Positions 35,969-48,620 of a DNA stretch of 64,000 nucleotides are shown here, in pieces. The stretch's first letter is position 1; each line of letters opens with the position of its first letter. The position numbers were made by a program, and so were the translations under genes. Origin of the DNA: Prinia subflava (taxonomy: Eukaryota > Chordata > Aves > Passeriformes > Cisticolidae); the NCBI RefSeq assembly GCF_021018805.1, contig NC_086247.1, positions 146,029,378 to 146,093,377 of the forward strand. The letters run 5' to 3'. The notes beneath the pieces were generated by a model that worked only from the letters and a program-made list of their open reading frames with translations, did not search any database and was not told the DNA's origin.

Positions 35969-36945
35969 GACAGAATCACAGAATTGTTGGTGTTGGAAGG
36001 GACCTCTGGAGATCATCCAACCTCCCTGCCAAGGCAGGGTCACCTGGAGCAGGTTACACAGGAATGTGTCCAGGTAGGTTTGGAATGTCTCCAAAGAGGG
36101 AGACTCCACGACCTCACTGGGCAGCTGTTCCAGTGCTCTGCCACCCTCAGTGTTAAGAAGTTCTTCATGCTAAGGTGGAACATCCTAGTTTTAGTTTACA
36201 GCCATTGCTCCTCGTCCTGTTGCTGGGCACCACTGAGAAGAGCCCAGCACCATCAGCTTGACACCCACCTTGGAGATATTTACGTGCATTAATGATATCC
36301 CCTCTCAGTCTTGTCTCCTGCAGACTAAACTGGCCCAGCTCCCATGTAATTTCTTCCCTTTAGTGAATCCATGCTGACTACTCCTTTTGACCATCTTTTC
36401 TTCTACATGCTTGCTGATGAACTCCAAAATGACCTGTTCCCACACCTTTACTGGGATGGAGGTGTGGTTGACTGGCCTGTAATTTCCTGGGTGTTCCTGC
36501 TTTAAGGTACTGGGTACTCCCTTTTTTAAAGCTGGGAGTAATATTGCCTTTCTCCAGTCGTTGGGCACCTCTCCCATTCTCCATGACTTTTCAAAGATGG
36601 TGGAGAGTGGCTTAGCAACATCATCTGCCAGCTCCTACAGCACCTCTGTGTGTGCATCAGGGCCATGGATTTAAGCGTGTGAGATGTGTACAGCTGAGCT
36701 CTAATCCAATCCTCTGTGACCAAGCAAAGTCTTCTCCTGACTTCTTCTCTTACCTTGAGGTCTGAGGCTCCTGAGAGCTGACATCAGCAGTAAAGGCTGA
36801 GGCAAAGGAGGCATTCAGTAATTCCACCTTCTCCATGTCTTCCATTACCAGAACATTCAACTGATTCATCAGCAGCCCCACATTTTCTCTAATCTTCCTT
36901 TTGCTGCTGGAGGAGTATCTCTGTAGCTTCCTTCTTGGATTCTGC
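35969..36945 (-). mobile_element. CR1 LINE with internal deletion of the RT core
   Basis: Minus-strand CR1. The part at 35,969-36,340 is the 3' UTR and ORF2 C terminus (plus text opens ACAGAATCACAGAATTGT). The part at about 36,354-36,945 is the region before and at the start of the reverse-transcriptase domain: minus-strand translation shows A-E-S-K-K-E-A, then W-R-K-A, then G-N-Y-R-P-V and S-Q-H-G-F-T-K-G-K. The expected palm region with the catalytic F/Y-A-D-D is absent, so about 300 codons appear to be deleted at a junction near 36,341-36,353. Stops and frameshifts are present throughout; the copy is dead. Two abutting insertions would be an alternative reading. Confidence 0.85.
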
Positions 36946-39759
36946 AGTTACATGTGTGGATTTGAACACGAGGAGATTCTCACAGGCCACTGCTGTGGTC
37001 CTGCAAGGAGCACTGCCATCACGAGTGGCAGCTTTGCCTTTCCCCTCTCCACCACGGTGCCACCACGGCCAGTATGTGACTGGGTCCAGACCAGAGGAAT
37101 GACCCCAGAAAAACCCTAAGCTTTCATCCATGGAGCTGAAATAGAAAACACATTGGATTTGGACAGGCTGCTGAAAAGGAACAATATTACTTCTCTTCTG
37201 CCTCCTGCTATTGGCCATACCTGTTGGGTGCTGCTCTGGCCCCACTGTGGACCAGGGGGACAAGCTATTAGAATATCTTCCTGGGTGTTTGCTTTGTTGC
37301 TGATCCCAGCACAACTTGCTCTTTGGCCTGAGGAAAGCCCATCCTGTGCCAGCAGCTTCACTTTCACTGCATGTGCATACACAAAATGCAGAGCACGCTA
37401 CCTGCACGGGACAGAAATCCTGCTCCTCACTGGGAAAGGTTCCAGGGGCTGATCTGCTCCTGGGCTGATCTGTGTCACCCACAGAGAAGCTAAAATGCAG
37501 CAAGGTTCAGGAGGAGTGGGGTGGCTTTTGACTGTGACATATTACACACAGATTTGAGGTAGACGGTGAAGGAGAAATTTTGGTGGCTTGCTTGAAATCG
37601 AGTGTCAAATAAAATCAACACAATTTAATTAAAAAGAAAAAAAATCTTTCCAAAATATCTTTGAATTAGATTGAAGACTCTATCTCTTAAGAACCTACTG
37701 CAAGCTTAATTTTTGATGTTACAGTTAAATAAAGACATACTTATCTGATTAGCTGTAATCCTCTCATGTTTATTCCTTGAGTCAGAGACCCTGTAAAAAT
37801 ATATCTGAGATTTAGAAGTGGGACCCAAGGACAGTCTGCACCTGGTCTCTGCATCGGATTGCAAGAAGATTTCTCTGCAACCTTACCAAGAGAAAATTAC
37901 TCAGCTGTTTTGATAATCTCTGTTGTGCTCAAAACTGAGATGTAAAACAAATATATTTGTCCATCTCTTTCCATGGTTATCAGTCCTCACTCAAGTTTTT
38001 TTGACTTTCTCTCCTTGTAACAGAAGTGGAGCACAGACTTGACCAAAGTCCCAAGACCCCAGAATAAGGGGGTTTAAACTCTCCCCAGCCATAAACAAGA
38101 ACCTCCATCCCATGGCCCTGATCCCACAGTCTGAGCTCCCTAGAAGGGAGTCCTGCATAGGGTTCTCATTTCAGCCATGAAATGAAATTCAGGTTTTCCT
38201 CCCTGGCTGAGCACAGAAAAGATGGTGTTTTCTGTGTGACACCACCCTGCAATCATGCTGAAGCCATCTCCATCACATGTCTGGCCCAGTTGCCCCAACT
38301 CCATGTGTAGTCAAGATAGAATTTAGTAGGAAAATCGAATTCATGCCTGAAATAGGTCAGACCATCAATTGGAATCACACCCTGGATCTTGCTCCCTTGT
38401 ATCTCTAGAAGTGTCCATTGCAGGTGTCTGATGGTGAGATAAAACCCATCTAAGGAGATTAATATTCAGATTATTTTCTATCATGCTCATATTCTGACAG
38501 TAGAAAAAAATTCATGAAAATCTAGTTGGTGACTGTATTTTCAGAAATTTAAAACCAAACACCAAAAATGGGTTGAAGAAGGATTTGCAGAGGGTTTTTT
38601 TGTCTGTGCTCCGTTGGGAGTGCCCGAGCTTTCCCTTGCTGCCATTAGTGGGAGCCATCGCACAGGGCAGGGCAGGGCAGGACCCGTCGCTGCTTGGGGC
38701 TCGCTCCACTTTGATACTGGTTGGGATTATCTGCAGCAAATAAAATGTGGGATTTTGGGGGTTTTCCCCCTATCAATTATTGCATTTGTTTGTGAAAAAA
38801 TATATCTTCTAATGACCAAATTTCCAAAAATTAAGTGGTCTTCTGCTCACTTCGCAGTAAATCTTTAACATATCCAAAATTAATTAGTTTGAATTTTCAG
38901 TTTAAAGTGATCTTTTGAGCCAGCAAGTTGTCAGTGTCTGCCACTGACTGTTATTTCCCATTGCACTTGTGTACTCACAGCTCTCTTGCCTGTGAGCAAA
39001 TGTTGCCACCTACTACTGAAAAATTGTTAGGTTTATAAATCTCAAGAAATGGCAGGCTGAGCAGTCTTCATTTCCATCAGCTAGCCATTTTCTAAGTTTT
39101 ATATTTCTCTCATGTAAGAGTCCCATAATACATTACATCAGACATCACAATCTCACAGGATTGTGTTGAGGTTGTTGCTGAAGCACACGTGGAAGGAGTG
39201 GAGAAATTGAATTTGCAGGGCACTGGAAAATATTTTTACACCACAGAGCCAGAGGTCCTTCAGTTATCTCTCCCATTTGCAATATCATGGCATGCACAAT
39301 GACACTGCTCCTTTCCGTGGAGAAATGGCTGTTGTTGTGCTTCCCTCCCCTTCCAGCTGCTGCTCTGGGATGCAAAGATGCTGTTCCTCCTTGAGAAGAT
39401 CCTCAGCCAGGAGATTCTTCCTCCATTTCCCAGGGCCTTGAGGAGCAATCCATCTTTCACTGAGTTGGTGACAGTGCTGTTGCTTTGGGAGGAGGCACGA
39501 TCAAATCCTCTGTCAGAGCTCTATTATGAAACCTCTGCCTGTTCTTTGTAGGCCACACAGATAAACAATCATAAAAAGCTTTTCTGACTGATTTGAGAGC
39601 ACAGCTGTGATAGAGGTGTGATAAAAGGACCAGCTCCAAAACCTGGGTGATCATGGTGGTCCTAGTGTGAGCTACAGCAACATTTCACATCTCTGTTTAT
39701 TTTAGTTGAAGAAGAAAAGTTTCAGTTACTGTAGACTTAACAGATTTTTATCTCATATA
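36946..39759. other. Intergenic desert, segment G: no gene recognised
   Basis: Unique sequence. The longest open frame of the window (36,889-37,503, minus strand, 204 codons) starts in unique DNA and runs into the CR1 copy, so I do not treat it as a gene. A GGGCA triple repeat lies near 38,663-38,679. Confidence 0.55.
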
Positions 39760-40155
39760 AAATATGCCTAGCAGAGGACACACTTCAGCATGGGTTCATT
39801 GTTAGCAGACCTTCGGCAGTTCGTGTCAAATATCAGTATAATGGACTTACACACACTATTGATTTAATGACAGCTATCACTGCGAGGAATTGATCTAATG
39901 TTTTCATTAGACTTAAAAAATGTTTCAACAACAAGTTCATTCAGAACTGGATAATTGCAAAGCCCTACATGGCCAAAGATCACATTCCCTATTGAAGTGT
40001 AGTTTAGACGATCTTTTTAGAAGATAAGTAGATTAATAATAATAGAGGCACAGTTGAGGGAAATTAAAGCTGGTCTTCATGCCTTAAAAACATAAATAAA
40101 TTGAATTATCACCCATTATATTACTGGAGGGAATTTTCTGAACTGTGGAACAAAT
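39760..40155. promoter_or_regulatory. Candidate conserved non-coding element with homeodomain palindrome
   Basis: AT-rich, non-repetitive stretch that still carries several CpGs (CCTTCGGCAGTTCGTGTC, CACTGCGAGG, TAGACGATC). At 39,894-39,911 it has a perfect inverted repeat TCTAATG-TTTT-CATTAGA, a facing pair of homeodomain TAAT/ATTA cores. Further TTTAATGA and AATAATAATAG words follow. Resembles developmental enhancers; not shown by conservation or assay. Confidence 0.4.
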
Positions 40156-43100
40156 CTTAATGAACATTCAATGGTATTTTACTTGCTCTTGTAGGCACAA
40201 TGTAACTGTTTTTTGTTGCCCTCTTCTATTTGTCTATCCCTTTTGGTTTTTGCCCTGTGGACATTACCAGAGGTTTGTCTCTTCTGCTTGGACATACAAG
40301 TTTATTAATTTTCAGCAGTAATATTATCTTTTGCCCTTGAATGTGAACAGGCCAGGGAAGGGCATTTTGTGGGAGATTTCAGGACATGCTGTCCTCACAG
40401 ACATGATGTTGCTGTCCTCCAAGGAAAAGTTTTGCATTACTGGAGCAATGCTGGACTGAGCAGTGGCTCTGCATGAAAGCATTGCCTAAACACAAGTGGA
40501 GGAGGAAATTTCCTATGCTGATGTGGAAAGTGCAGACACATTTCCCCTGTGACTCCAGGTGACAGTGCTTTTCTTGTTTGCTTTATACAGAGGCTTCTCC
40601 TTTCCAAGTACTATGATCAATATTCCATTTTTTTGGTGACACTGGACCCATATGTCAGTGCTCACGGGGATGGGTCATGGCTTGCACATGGCACTGTGGG
40701 TTTCTTGATAAAGGTAAAGGACTGCTCTTGGTAAAGGACTGTAGCTTTCAAATATTTCTTGAGAGCCCACCCATTGTCTCTGTGCACCTTGGCTCTGATT
40801 GCCTGCAGTCTGTTGTGCTCAGATCTTTAAACCAAATCTTGGATATCTTGGATGTTTGAAAATAAGAGAAGAAAACAATAGAGTTCTTTGAATATGATGG
40901 CCTCAGTATTACCTGGAATGAAATCTGGGTCTTCCATCCCACTTATGGAAAGAATTACTTGTCTCCAAATTATAGGCATCTTTTCCTACCAACTTTGCTT
41001 CAGTCCACATTCTGGGGGATTTTATAGATCAGGAAAGTCTAGAATAATGAGTATGTCTGAATATCAAACAGCATTTCTGAACCAACACGCCTATATCCTA
41101 TCTCAGAAAAATCAGAAGCTCCTCTTTGAAGGAATTTTTTGACCTTTCATATAAGTCATGTAGTTTTACTGAGCTCAGGGCTCTGACTGAATCCATTTCC
41201 AGTATAACCATTAGTATCTGACTGGGGTAGGTAGGCATTGGACCGACATGGAGTCCTACCATGGAAAAAATCTGGGAAGTAAGGCAGACCCACCAAAAAA
41301 TCCTACCAAAATATGTGATATATTATTCATGGTTCTCTGGTAGAATTATGTTTTGTAAGAAATACAGCAATAGATTATTCTGATGGTCCAGAGGTACTTA
41401 AAGTGAATAAGAATGATGCAGTGAACACACCCAATCTCTTGCAGCAAAAGTACAGCCTGCAGCTGCTACTCCATTTCTGCCACCAAAACGCTGCTTGCAG
41501 GCAATTGAACTGCGTGGTTAAACCACTGAGGAGTTCATGCACCCCAGCACAGCCACACAACTAAAACCTTTTGGCTGCAGAGTTGCAGTCTGCACCACTG
41601 TGGAAGGAGGAGGAGTCCCTCCCCAAAGCCAAGGTGATCTGCAGCGTGGCAGACAAAGCTCGTGTGCTGTGGGGAGCAGGGAGACCAGAGGGACACTGTG
41701 GGTGTCCGTGGGATTGCCCTGGAACAGGGCTTGGGCTTCTGAACAACACAGCATTTGCTTTAAATAACTTCCACAGAAATTCAGCCACTGTGGGAACTAA
41801 AAGTCTCCATGTGTCCTTTGGGGCCAGGGTTTTGTGTGCTTCAAGGTATAATGAAGATTAAAGGCAATATTCTTAAATGAGCAGGGAGATGCTTATGCCA
41901 AAATATACATGAGTAATCTAGAGCATGATACAAAAATGCAAATGCAAGAATAGAAGGAAATCAGGACACTGTAATGCATATTGCTTTAATTTGAGGAGCA
42001 AAGGGATTTGAGTGGATTTCTAGGGTATAATGCAATACAGAGTAATACAGTGTTTATGTCAGATATAGCTGACGAAATCTCCCAGCAGATCAATGCAGGG
42101 AAAGGGTATAAATCAGAAGTATTGGAAAGTGTCACTTGAGAGCAAACCTATTCTCAAGCTGAGGTAATATTTTCTGATACTCCCTGTAGTTGAATATAGC
42201 TAATGTGAGACAATGTGGGAGAGGCAAAAAACAATCCAAATGGCACTTGAAGGGAAAATGGAAGTTTAAAATGTCATCTTCAGGATCCATCTTCTGTGCA
42301 GATGGGTCTGGGTGAAAAAGAGCACCCATCAGCCCCTTAGCAATCATGGAGATGAAGCTGGAACAGACAACTTTGCTGCTGGGACAGAACTCTGAACTCT
42401 GCCCAGGGCAGGGGAGCAGCACCCTGCACTTGAGCACTGCCTCAAGGTGTTGCTCAGTGCTTGGCTCTGTGCACAAACCCCTCCTCTAACAGAGAGACAG
42501 ACACAGCCCAGCTGAAATGATGGGGCTCTCTGCTTGTGAAGTACCACACATTTCTTTCCCATTGCATTTTTTCATTCTTTTTGACTGTGTTAAATCACTT
42601 GAAGTTAATTCATATCCGTATGAATAATCAGGTTACTGTTGAGCATAGACTTTACTGAGAAAAAAGAAAATGAATGAACTTAACTAAGAAAACTCCTATT
42701 GCTTCTCCAGTAATTCCTTCTCCTTCATCATCTGTTGAATTTTAATATGTGAATGAATGGAGGAAGCCTTCTGGCCTGGCAGTCTCTGTGAGAGAAGGTT
42801 CTTCATGACAAATACCATTTTGGAGGAAAAGGGAATTTGCTGTAAGGTAGGCCCAAGCTAGGACTCATTTATATTGGTTTTAAATCACTGGACTTATTCC
42901 CTGTCATGTCAATGTCCTGATATGAAATCAGACCAAGGGAGCACCAACTGGGCACCTCATCTTCTGCTTGGGCTGGACTCTTCCTGCCTGTTCTGCACGC
43001 CTTTCTAACCCAGCTCCCCCTGGATTGTTGTATTATTCCTAAATTAAAAGAAAAGAGAAGGATGAGTAGAAGAAGAGCTGGCTGCAGTGGAGATGGGTGC

Positions 43101-44123
43101 CATCCTTCCACCCCAGGCCCCTGGGGCACGTTTTCCTCTCTCAGCAGAGTGAATCACTTCACTCCTGGGGCCATGCATGTGAGGGCAGAAGGCATGGGCT
43201 GGGTAATTGCCACTTTCCCCCCTAAACTCAGTTTAGCAGTACTTCTAGAAATGTCCTGTTCTGCCTTCAGAAATCATTTTACATGTGTCTGCCTGCTTTA
43301 GCTTCTGCTTGATTTCTCTATCTACCTAAAGCTTGGAGTTTAATAGATGGATAGATAGTTTCAAGTTATCCTCTTGTACATGAATGCCTGTTTTTTCTCA
43401 GATAAAATTTTCTGACAACTCAAACTTTTATCTTGAACATGTATTAGACAAGTTGCTTTATATATATATTTGCAGTGTTCACAAGGTGATGGCTCTGTCA
43501 AAGTTTCTGTTAGAAAATGATTTTTTTTTTCCTGCACAGGCTGGAGGGGAGGGGATGGGTTTGTAAACCACCCTCACAACCTCACTCTGACCTGGGATTC
43601 AGTTCCCTCCAGGGCGAATTCTCAAATGCAGAGAGATAGAGAAATTAGTCTTGTTCTTGGGCCACCAGCTCGGGTTTGAGGTGCATGGTTTCCTCTGCCT
43701 CACCATGTGCCTGAGCCCTCCTGAGTTTCCTGTGTCTCTTTCATTGGGGAGAGAAAAGAGAACCTGCCCTTCCACCCACCCCATGCCACGATTCCTGTGC
43801 AGAGCTTCTGAGAGCCTCTCCTGCCCCATCCCCTGGTGGCAGTGCTGGGCTGCTCTCCTGGAGGCAGTTTCACAGCAGGGACTGGAGCAGACTGGCCGTG
43901 GGAGGTGCTGTGACCTCCTCCTTCCCACCTGGCACTCTCAGATTTCCCCCAGGTTTCACACCAGCCGCTTTGCCTGGTTCCAGTGCAGCCTGCATGGAAG
44001 TTGTCCTGGCATTCCTCATTTGGTGAGGAGTTATTTCATGTCCAGCCACACCAGCTGCCCAAGTGCAGTTGATGAGTGATGCAGGTCACCCCACATCCAT
44101 GGTTTCCTTTTGCTGTTAATCAG
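40156..44123. other. Intergenic desert, segment H: no gene recognised
   Basis: Unique sequence, no exon or repeat recognised. A 12-base direct repeat GGTAAAGGACTG occurs twice near 40,713-40,741. Open frames near 41,518-41,861 overlap on both strands and are probably chance. Confidence 0.5.
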
Positions 44124-44265
44124 AGAGTCACAGAATGTTTTTGGTTGGAAGGGACCTCAAAGATGATCTGGTTACAACTCTCCTGCCATGGGCAGGGATG
44201 CCACTCACTAGATGGGGTTGCTCAGGGCTCCATCCAATCACATATCAAATGTCTGTGCCTTCTGA
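44124..44265 (-). mobile_element. CR1 LINE 3' fragment
   Basis: Plus text AGAGTCACAGAATGTTTTTG followed by GTTGGAAGGGACCTCAAAGA is the reverse complement of a CR1 3' end. Similarity fades after GTTGCTCAGGGCTCCATCCA near 44,240-44,265. Short, 5'-truncated and old. Confidence 0.9.
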
Positions 44266-47200
44266 TGATCTGATTTTTTTTTCTCCAGATGCAAAAAATG
44301 AAAGACCAAGGACTTAGAACCAGGACTCTTTCAAAGTTACCTTAAATTACTGATGGTTTTCTTTTGCAGTTACCATTAAAGGCATGTTTTTTAATATATT
44401 TTCCTTTCACATATGATATGCCAGGTTAATTTTGGTTGAATTCAGTGCCAAACCTGTCACATACTACAGAGTAAAATGCAAGTCTCTTACATGTTAGAGT
44501 GTAATACCGAGTCAACAACCTTCATGAATTCACACTGCATTGCATTTAGTATAGTGTTTTTTATATTTATTATGGATTGAACTCTAAACCAGCACACCAT
44601 TCTTTCCACAGCTGGACCAGCCTAGGATTTGGCCAGGTCACTTTGCTTCTGAAAATCAGTATTGTGCTGACAGTAGTCCAGCTCCTGCAACTTCCAGGGC
44701 TTATTGAATATTCATATTAATATTCCAATATTAAAGCTTTTGAGTAGGTTCTCTTGCATTTCTGTAAATAAAAGTTTAACAGAGCTGACACCAAGACTGG
44801 CTCTGAGGTGGGAAGGCAGCAAAGCATGGGCAGGGTGGACAGGACTGCTCAGCACTGGATTAGAATCATTAACCAAGAGCCTTGTAGTGGTTTTGAGAAG
44901 CCATCAAACACTCTTGTTCAGGGTAAAAGAGCTGCCAAAACTAGAAGGAGGATTAATTTAGGAACTCTGCTCCTCCATGTCTTCCAGGAGTGCAAACTGG
45001 GAAGAGGCATGCTGAAGGAAACCCAGAAGGAACCCCCTGGAAAGGAGTGGGGACCCGAGGGGGAGCTGAGGACCCTGCTGTGGTGTGCCTGGGGAGCTCA
45101 GGGAGCCAGTGCCAGCCCCCAGGGAGCTCAGACAGGGCCTGCAGCTCCCTGTTCCTCTCTTGGGGCTTGGGTCATATGTGCACAAGCCCCCAGGGAATTC
45201 TGAGATTAAATGTCACTCTCAGGAATGCAGTAACTTCTCTTTAAATACATTTTCAGCCCTTTGCCAGTGATTAAAGTTCAAGGTCGAGATGCATCTTTCC
45301 TTGTGGACATTTGCTTTGATTCCTGATGTGCTTTACTGAAAAGTCTCAGACGTACTGTGAAGGAGGTGACAGCATGTCAGAGAAGTACATATTTAGTTCT
45401 AGCAGCGAGTCAATCAGACATCTAGGCAATTACCCTCTGCTCAGGATGACAACTGAGAGATGTGTTTATTCTGTCTACAGGAATCTCTGTTATTTTAGGA
45501 TCCTTTCCAGAGTGCAACCAGTGCTAACTTGTCAGTACATGGAGACTCTTGTTTATGCTTTGGTTTCCTATCTGGGTGGGATTATTCAGTTATTGACTTG
45601 CTGGCCCCCACTCAACCTTTTAAATTCATTTCTACCTTCCACACAATTTTTTGGCAGGAGCTACAGGCTGTCTAAGCTCAAGCCCTCATATCTTCATCTG
45701 TGCTGATGAATCTTTTATCTGCTTTTCAAAGGGTATTAGCTCTTCCATGAGCTGTGAGGTAGCACCTCACTATCCCTGCTGAGACTCCTGCATTTGGCTG
45801 TGGTTAGGCATCTCCCACAGCCTGACACCAGAGTTTGCTGGTCCCTCCCAGGCCTTCCCACCCTGCTGGCCCTTGCAGAGACAGGGCTGGCTCTGCTTGT
45901 GTGGTGGGATCCCTGTGTAAAACACCCTGTAAAGACCTCAGAGGCATCCCTGTAGGTCAGTATGGGACACTGGAAAGCCAGCTAGTGTCTGTCCTCTCCA
46001 GACCTACTGCAGGCACTCTGCAGGCAGCCACACCTACACCTCCTGCCTGAGTCTGATTAGCGAGCTAAATATTTTCTGCTCCATGGGAGCACCCGCTGCC
46101 ATATAAGCTGGAGGCTTCCCTCAGGCAACGAACAGATGAGTTTAGCTGGAACAGACTTTGTTATCTTTTGACACTTTACTGGGGAATCAGTTACTTCTGT
46201 GAGGAAAAAGGTGTTTCTGATGGTGTTTGCTTTTCTGAGTGGTGCAAAGCCTCTGGCAAGCTACAGAAGTCAGCCCCAGAGCTCAGCTCAAGGGCCAGCC
46301 TCTGTTACCCCCAAAACACCCCCAGATGGGGCAGGAGTTATAAGCAGCCTACATGTATGGAATAGAAACTCCCCTTTCTCATTTGAAGAGGATTCAATAT
46401 AACCTGTACTGCCCTGACAAGGCAAGGCTCAGAGCACCCAGCTCCCCTGAGCCCCTCCAATGTCACCTGGAGACCCTCCGGGGTGGGATGGCACCTGAGC
46501 CATGCTCACAGAAAACCCTCTCCCACCCCACTCAAACCTCTCCCCACTCAAACCCTCCCCTCACACACCCCTGTTCCCACTGCGAGGATGGAGGACAAAG
46601 AGGGGTTTTGCAGGTTCAGGAGGCCTTTCTTTCTTTCTCTCCCTGGAAGCCTGGTTATTACAGCAGTAGCCTCTAGCTACATCTGTGAAGAGGAGCACCT
46701 CCACCAGGCACCTCCCGTAATAATGACTTCTTTTTTCTTTGAACATGCGAGGCACTGTGGTATGACATTAAGAAGGTGAATCCAAAGAGGACCATAGATG
46801 GAGGGTCATTCCAAGTAAACCCTGACGGGACACAAGAGAGGAGTAAGGTAGCAGAAAAATGATATGACAGCACATAATTGCTGATATGTGCAATTACCAA
46901 CCACTTATCCAAACAGCAGTTGGTCTTAATCTTACAACCTTTTTTCTTGCTAAGGGTATCAGCCACTAAATTGCTTCTGCTTCCTCTGGGACCCAAAGTA
47001 ATCTTTAGGCTTGAAATTGAGGTATTTTCCTTCCTTTTCAGTACCTACATTTCTTTGCCTTTTTAATATTTGAAGTGGTATTGTTCCATTGTTAATCTTG
47101 ATAAAAAATAAATCAGAGCTACATGCATTATTAAGACAGAGAAAGAAAAAGAAAGAATGAAAGAGAGAATATATGCCCTACCTAGAGAGGGACTGTTATC

Positions 47201-48069
47201 TAACCAGGCATTGCACTGAGGTCCAAATAGTGCCTGTTGCCATCTGTGGGCTTCCTGTGGTTGCTGGATATCTTCAACTTCCACTGCCCATGGTGGGAGC
47301 TGAGGGTCATCAGCCTTTTCCTGGGCCAAGCTGTCACATTGCCAACCTCCAGGAGCAAAGCTTGGCTTACTCTGTGGGTTTTGCATCATGGAAATTACAG
47401 ATTGTCCTCCATACACATAAAAAAACCCTGAAAATGTTTGGTGAGCTGGGTCATTTAGCAAATATTCCAGAGGATCGTTGTTGACTCAGATAATAATCCT
47501 TTCCATCATTCCCAAGTGTAAGCTCAAAGGCTTAAGAGACTATGTAAGGCATAAGAAGATGGAAGCTGCTTCTTTATAAACAGCAGAGCCTTCTCATGAT
47601 TGTCAGGCCTGTCTTTAGCAGTTATGTTGATCCTCAAGCCATTACTGAGGAGGACTGAGGATCAAGCTGTCCAAGGATACATCTGGAAAGAGGCAGAAGC
47701 TTTCCAAGGCAGCTGGAAGTGAGAGGATCAGAAGCTGTCCAAGGCATCTGAGTCCTCTGAAGTCCAACTCCAAGGAGTTTATCCTTCTTGTCAGTGAGAG
47801 CTCCACGCTCAGGGTACCCTTGTGGCCAACAGCAGGAGACCAGCTCATGGTAAGTAAGACTCACAACTTACAAGAGAATGTGAGAATTGAGCACAGTGGC
47901 TTGGCTGGCATTGCATGCTTAGTCTGTAGCAGAACAAGCTTCTGGGGTGGTCCCAGGTCAGTGCCCCAACCCGTGGGCTTGGCTGCCTCAAACTGCACAG
48001 GTCAGACTTCAGTACTGGGCTGACATGTGGCTCTTCCTCACTCTGAGCAAAAACCCACTCCAGAGCACA
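44266..48069. other. Intergenic desert, segment I: no gene recognised
   Basis: Unique sequence with no exon recognised. Low-complexity parts: a C/A/T-rich tract at about 46,520-46,575 and a purine-only run at about 47,133-47,170. Three imperfect copies of a GAGG-N-CAGAAGCTGTCCAAGG-type word lie between 47,655 and 47,748. Confidence 0.5.
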
Positions 48070-48150
48070 AACCACAGAACGGTTTGGGTTTGAAGGGACC
48101 TTAAAGATCATCCAGTTTCAACTCCACCATGCCTCGATGTGGGCAAGAGT
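48070..48150 (-). mobile_element. CR1 LINE 3'-end stub
   Basis: Plus text ACCACAGAACGGTTTGGGTT then TGAAGGGACCTTAAAGATCA is the CR1 3' end in minus orientation. Very short remnant; the right edge is approximate. Confidence 0.85.
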
Positions 48151-48299
48151 TTGGATGGCTGCCCGTACCTGCCTGTGGACACACGGACACACAGGACCTG
48201 ACTGCAGCAGATCCTGGCATGATAAATAAAGCAGTACAGATAGCCAAGCAGATATCAATAGAGCCTGACTCTAGTGCACAGTGCCATTCTTGTTTATTC

Positions 48300-48620
48300 A
48301 TATGTTGACCCCAGTATTAGCAGTACACATTTCTTAAACAAAATCCATGTCCTGCAATGCTAATTGTTAACATAACAGAGGGTTCGTGAACCCATCTTTC
48401 ATCACATCACTTAAACATTATTTAAACAGTATTTTATTACATTTATTTCTTCAGAGGCAAAACCATTTCCTTGCTGTGCCTGTCAACTGATTTGAAAACT
48501 AAATATCTAAATTGCTGTAGTTTATTTTTTACAATTTCTATATTGTTTCATTATTAGCCTTGGAGAATAAAACAAAAAATGCAGACCTCTGTTGTCTTAA
48601 TTTTAGGATAACAGAAGACT
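48300..48620. promoter_or_regulatory. Candidate conserved non-coding element
   Basis: AT-rich unique stretch with ATGCTAATTGTTAAC, a short perfect inverted repeat GGGTTC-GT-GAACCC at 48,380-48,393, and ACATTATTTAAACAG. Its homeodomain-type words and complex AT-rich composition suggest a regulatory element; evidence is compositional only. Confidence 0.3.

Noticed and set aside
36889..37503. 204-codon open frame, minus strand, the longest of the window
   Set aside because: No recognisable domain. Its C-terminal end runs into the ORF2 text of the CR1 copy (A-E-S-K-K-E-A), so it is unique sequence read through into a dead LINE.
43825..43845. CTCF-like site around CCCCTGGTGGCAGTG
   Set aside because: The GGTGGCAG half fits but the 5' half of the motif has several mismatches.
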